Shown piece by piece: positions 44,253-44,267 of a stretch of DNA of 44,267 bases. How positions within the stretch are numbered: position 1 is the first letter of the stretch; each line of letters opens with the position of its first letter. Under the pieces are notes generated by a model. That model did no database searches, was not told where the DNA came from, and was given only the letters and a program-made list of their open reading frames with translations. The stretch comes from Auxenochlorella pyrenoidosa (taxonomy: Eukaryota > Chlorophyta > Trebouxiophyceae > Chlorellales > Chlorellaceae): assembly GCA_001430745.1 (NCBI GenBank), contig KQ482032.1, positions 1,535,811 through 1,580,077 on the forward strand, given 5' to 3'. The translations under genes were made by a program, and so were the position numbers.

Positions 44253-44267
44253 CGGCAACCCCCAGCC

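Noticed and set aside
43848..44258. Minus-strand frame starting with poly-Leu that looks like a signal peptide
   Set aside because: The Leu run is only the CAG repeat read backwards, and downstream sequence is not coding-like in that frame.
1..44267. CRISPR arrays, tRNA/rRNA genes, bacterial operons, transposase or reverse-transcriptase genes
   Set aside because: Looked for on both strands and not seen; intron-rich genes show this is eukaryotic nuclear DNA.

Overview
GC-rich nuclear DNA of a coccoid green alga, most likely a Chlorella-clade trebouxiophyte. The grounds are long Ala/Gly/Pro low-complexity stretches, dense short introns with C-rich acceptor tracts, frequent GC-AG introns, and plant/algal gene families (MMS19, MINDY, STAT-type SH2, plant-type WD40). 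Organism assignment is inference. Exon models were built by hand from splice signals and by checking that every junction keeps frame. Most models close to an integral codon number.

Layout. 1-13579: three head-to-tail minus-strand genes. These are a secreted protein with two tandem LamG-like modules (113-5483, 3' end outside the window), an endonuclease III-like DNA glycosylase (5902-8304), and a secreted protein with beta-trefoil-like repeats, a proline-rich linker and a C-terminal hedgehog-type Hint domain (8718-13579, interrupted by 681 N). 13580-15566 is non-genic apart from a decayed copy of a glycosylase exon (about 14585-14850). 15567-20869: two plus-strand genes, a putative beta-barrel protein and a plant-type WD40 protein. 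21200-26969: two minus-strand genes, a MINDY-type deubiquitinase ending in a CaaX box and a STAT-type SH2 protein. 26970-29681 is sparse, with one small two-exon gene (28253-28779, minus). 29682-40637: two plus-strand genes, a receptor-like protein kinase and MMS19. 40946-43312: minus-strand very-long-chain 3-oxoacyl-CoA reductase. The right edge holds a possible terminal exon of another minus-strand gene.

The genes do not form one pathway. Three encode secreted or cell-surface products (LamG, Hint and receptor kinase) and two act in genome maintenance (glycosylase, and MMS19, which supplies Fe-S clusters to such enzymes). The items most worth following up are the Hint protein with its hairpin between duplicated splice donors, the SH2 protein with hydrophobic ends, the MINDY enzyme with a prelamin A-like CaaX box, and the SUMO-consensus cluster at the N-terminus of the glycosylase.
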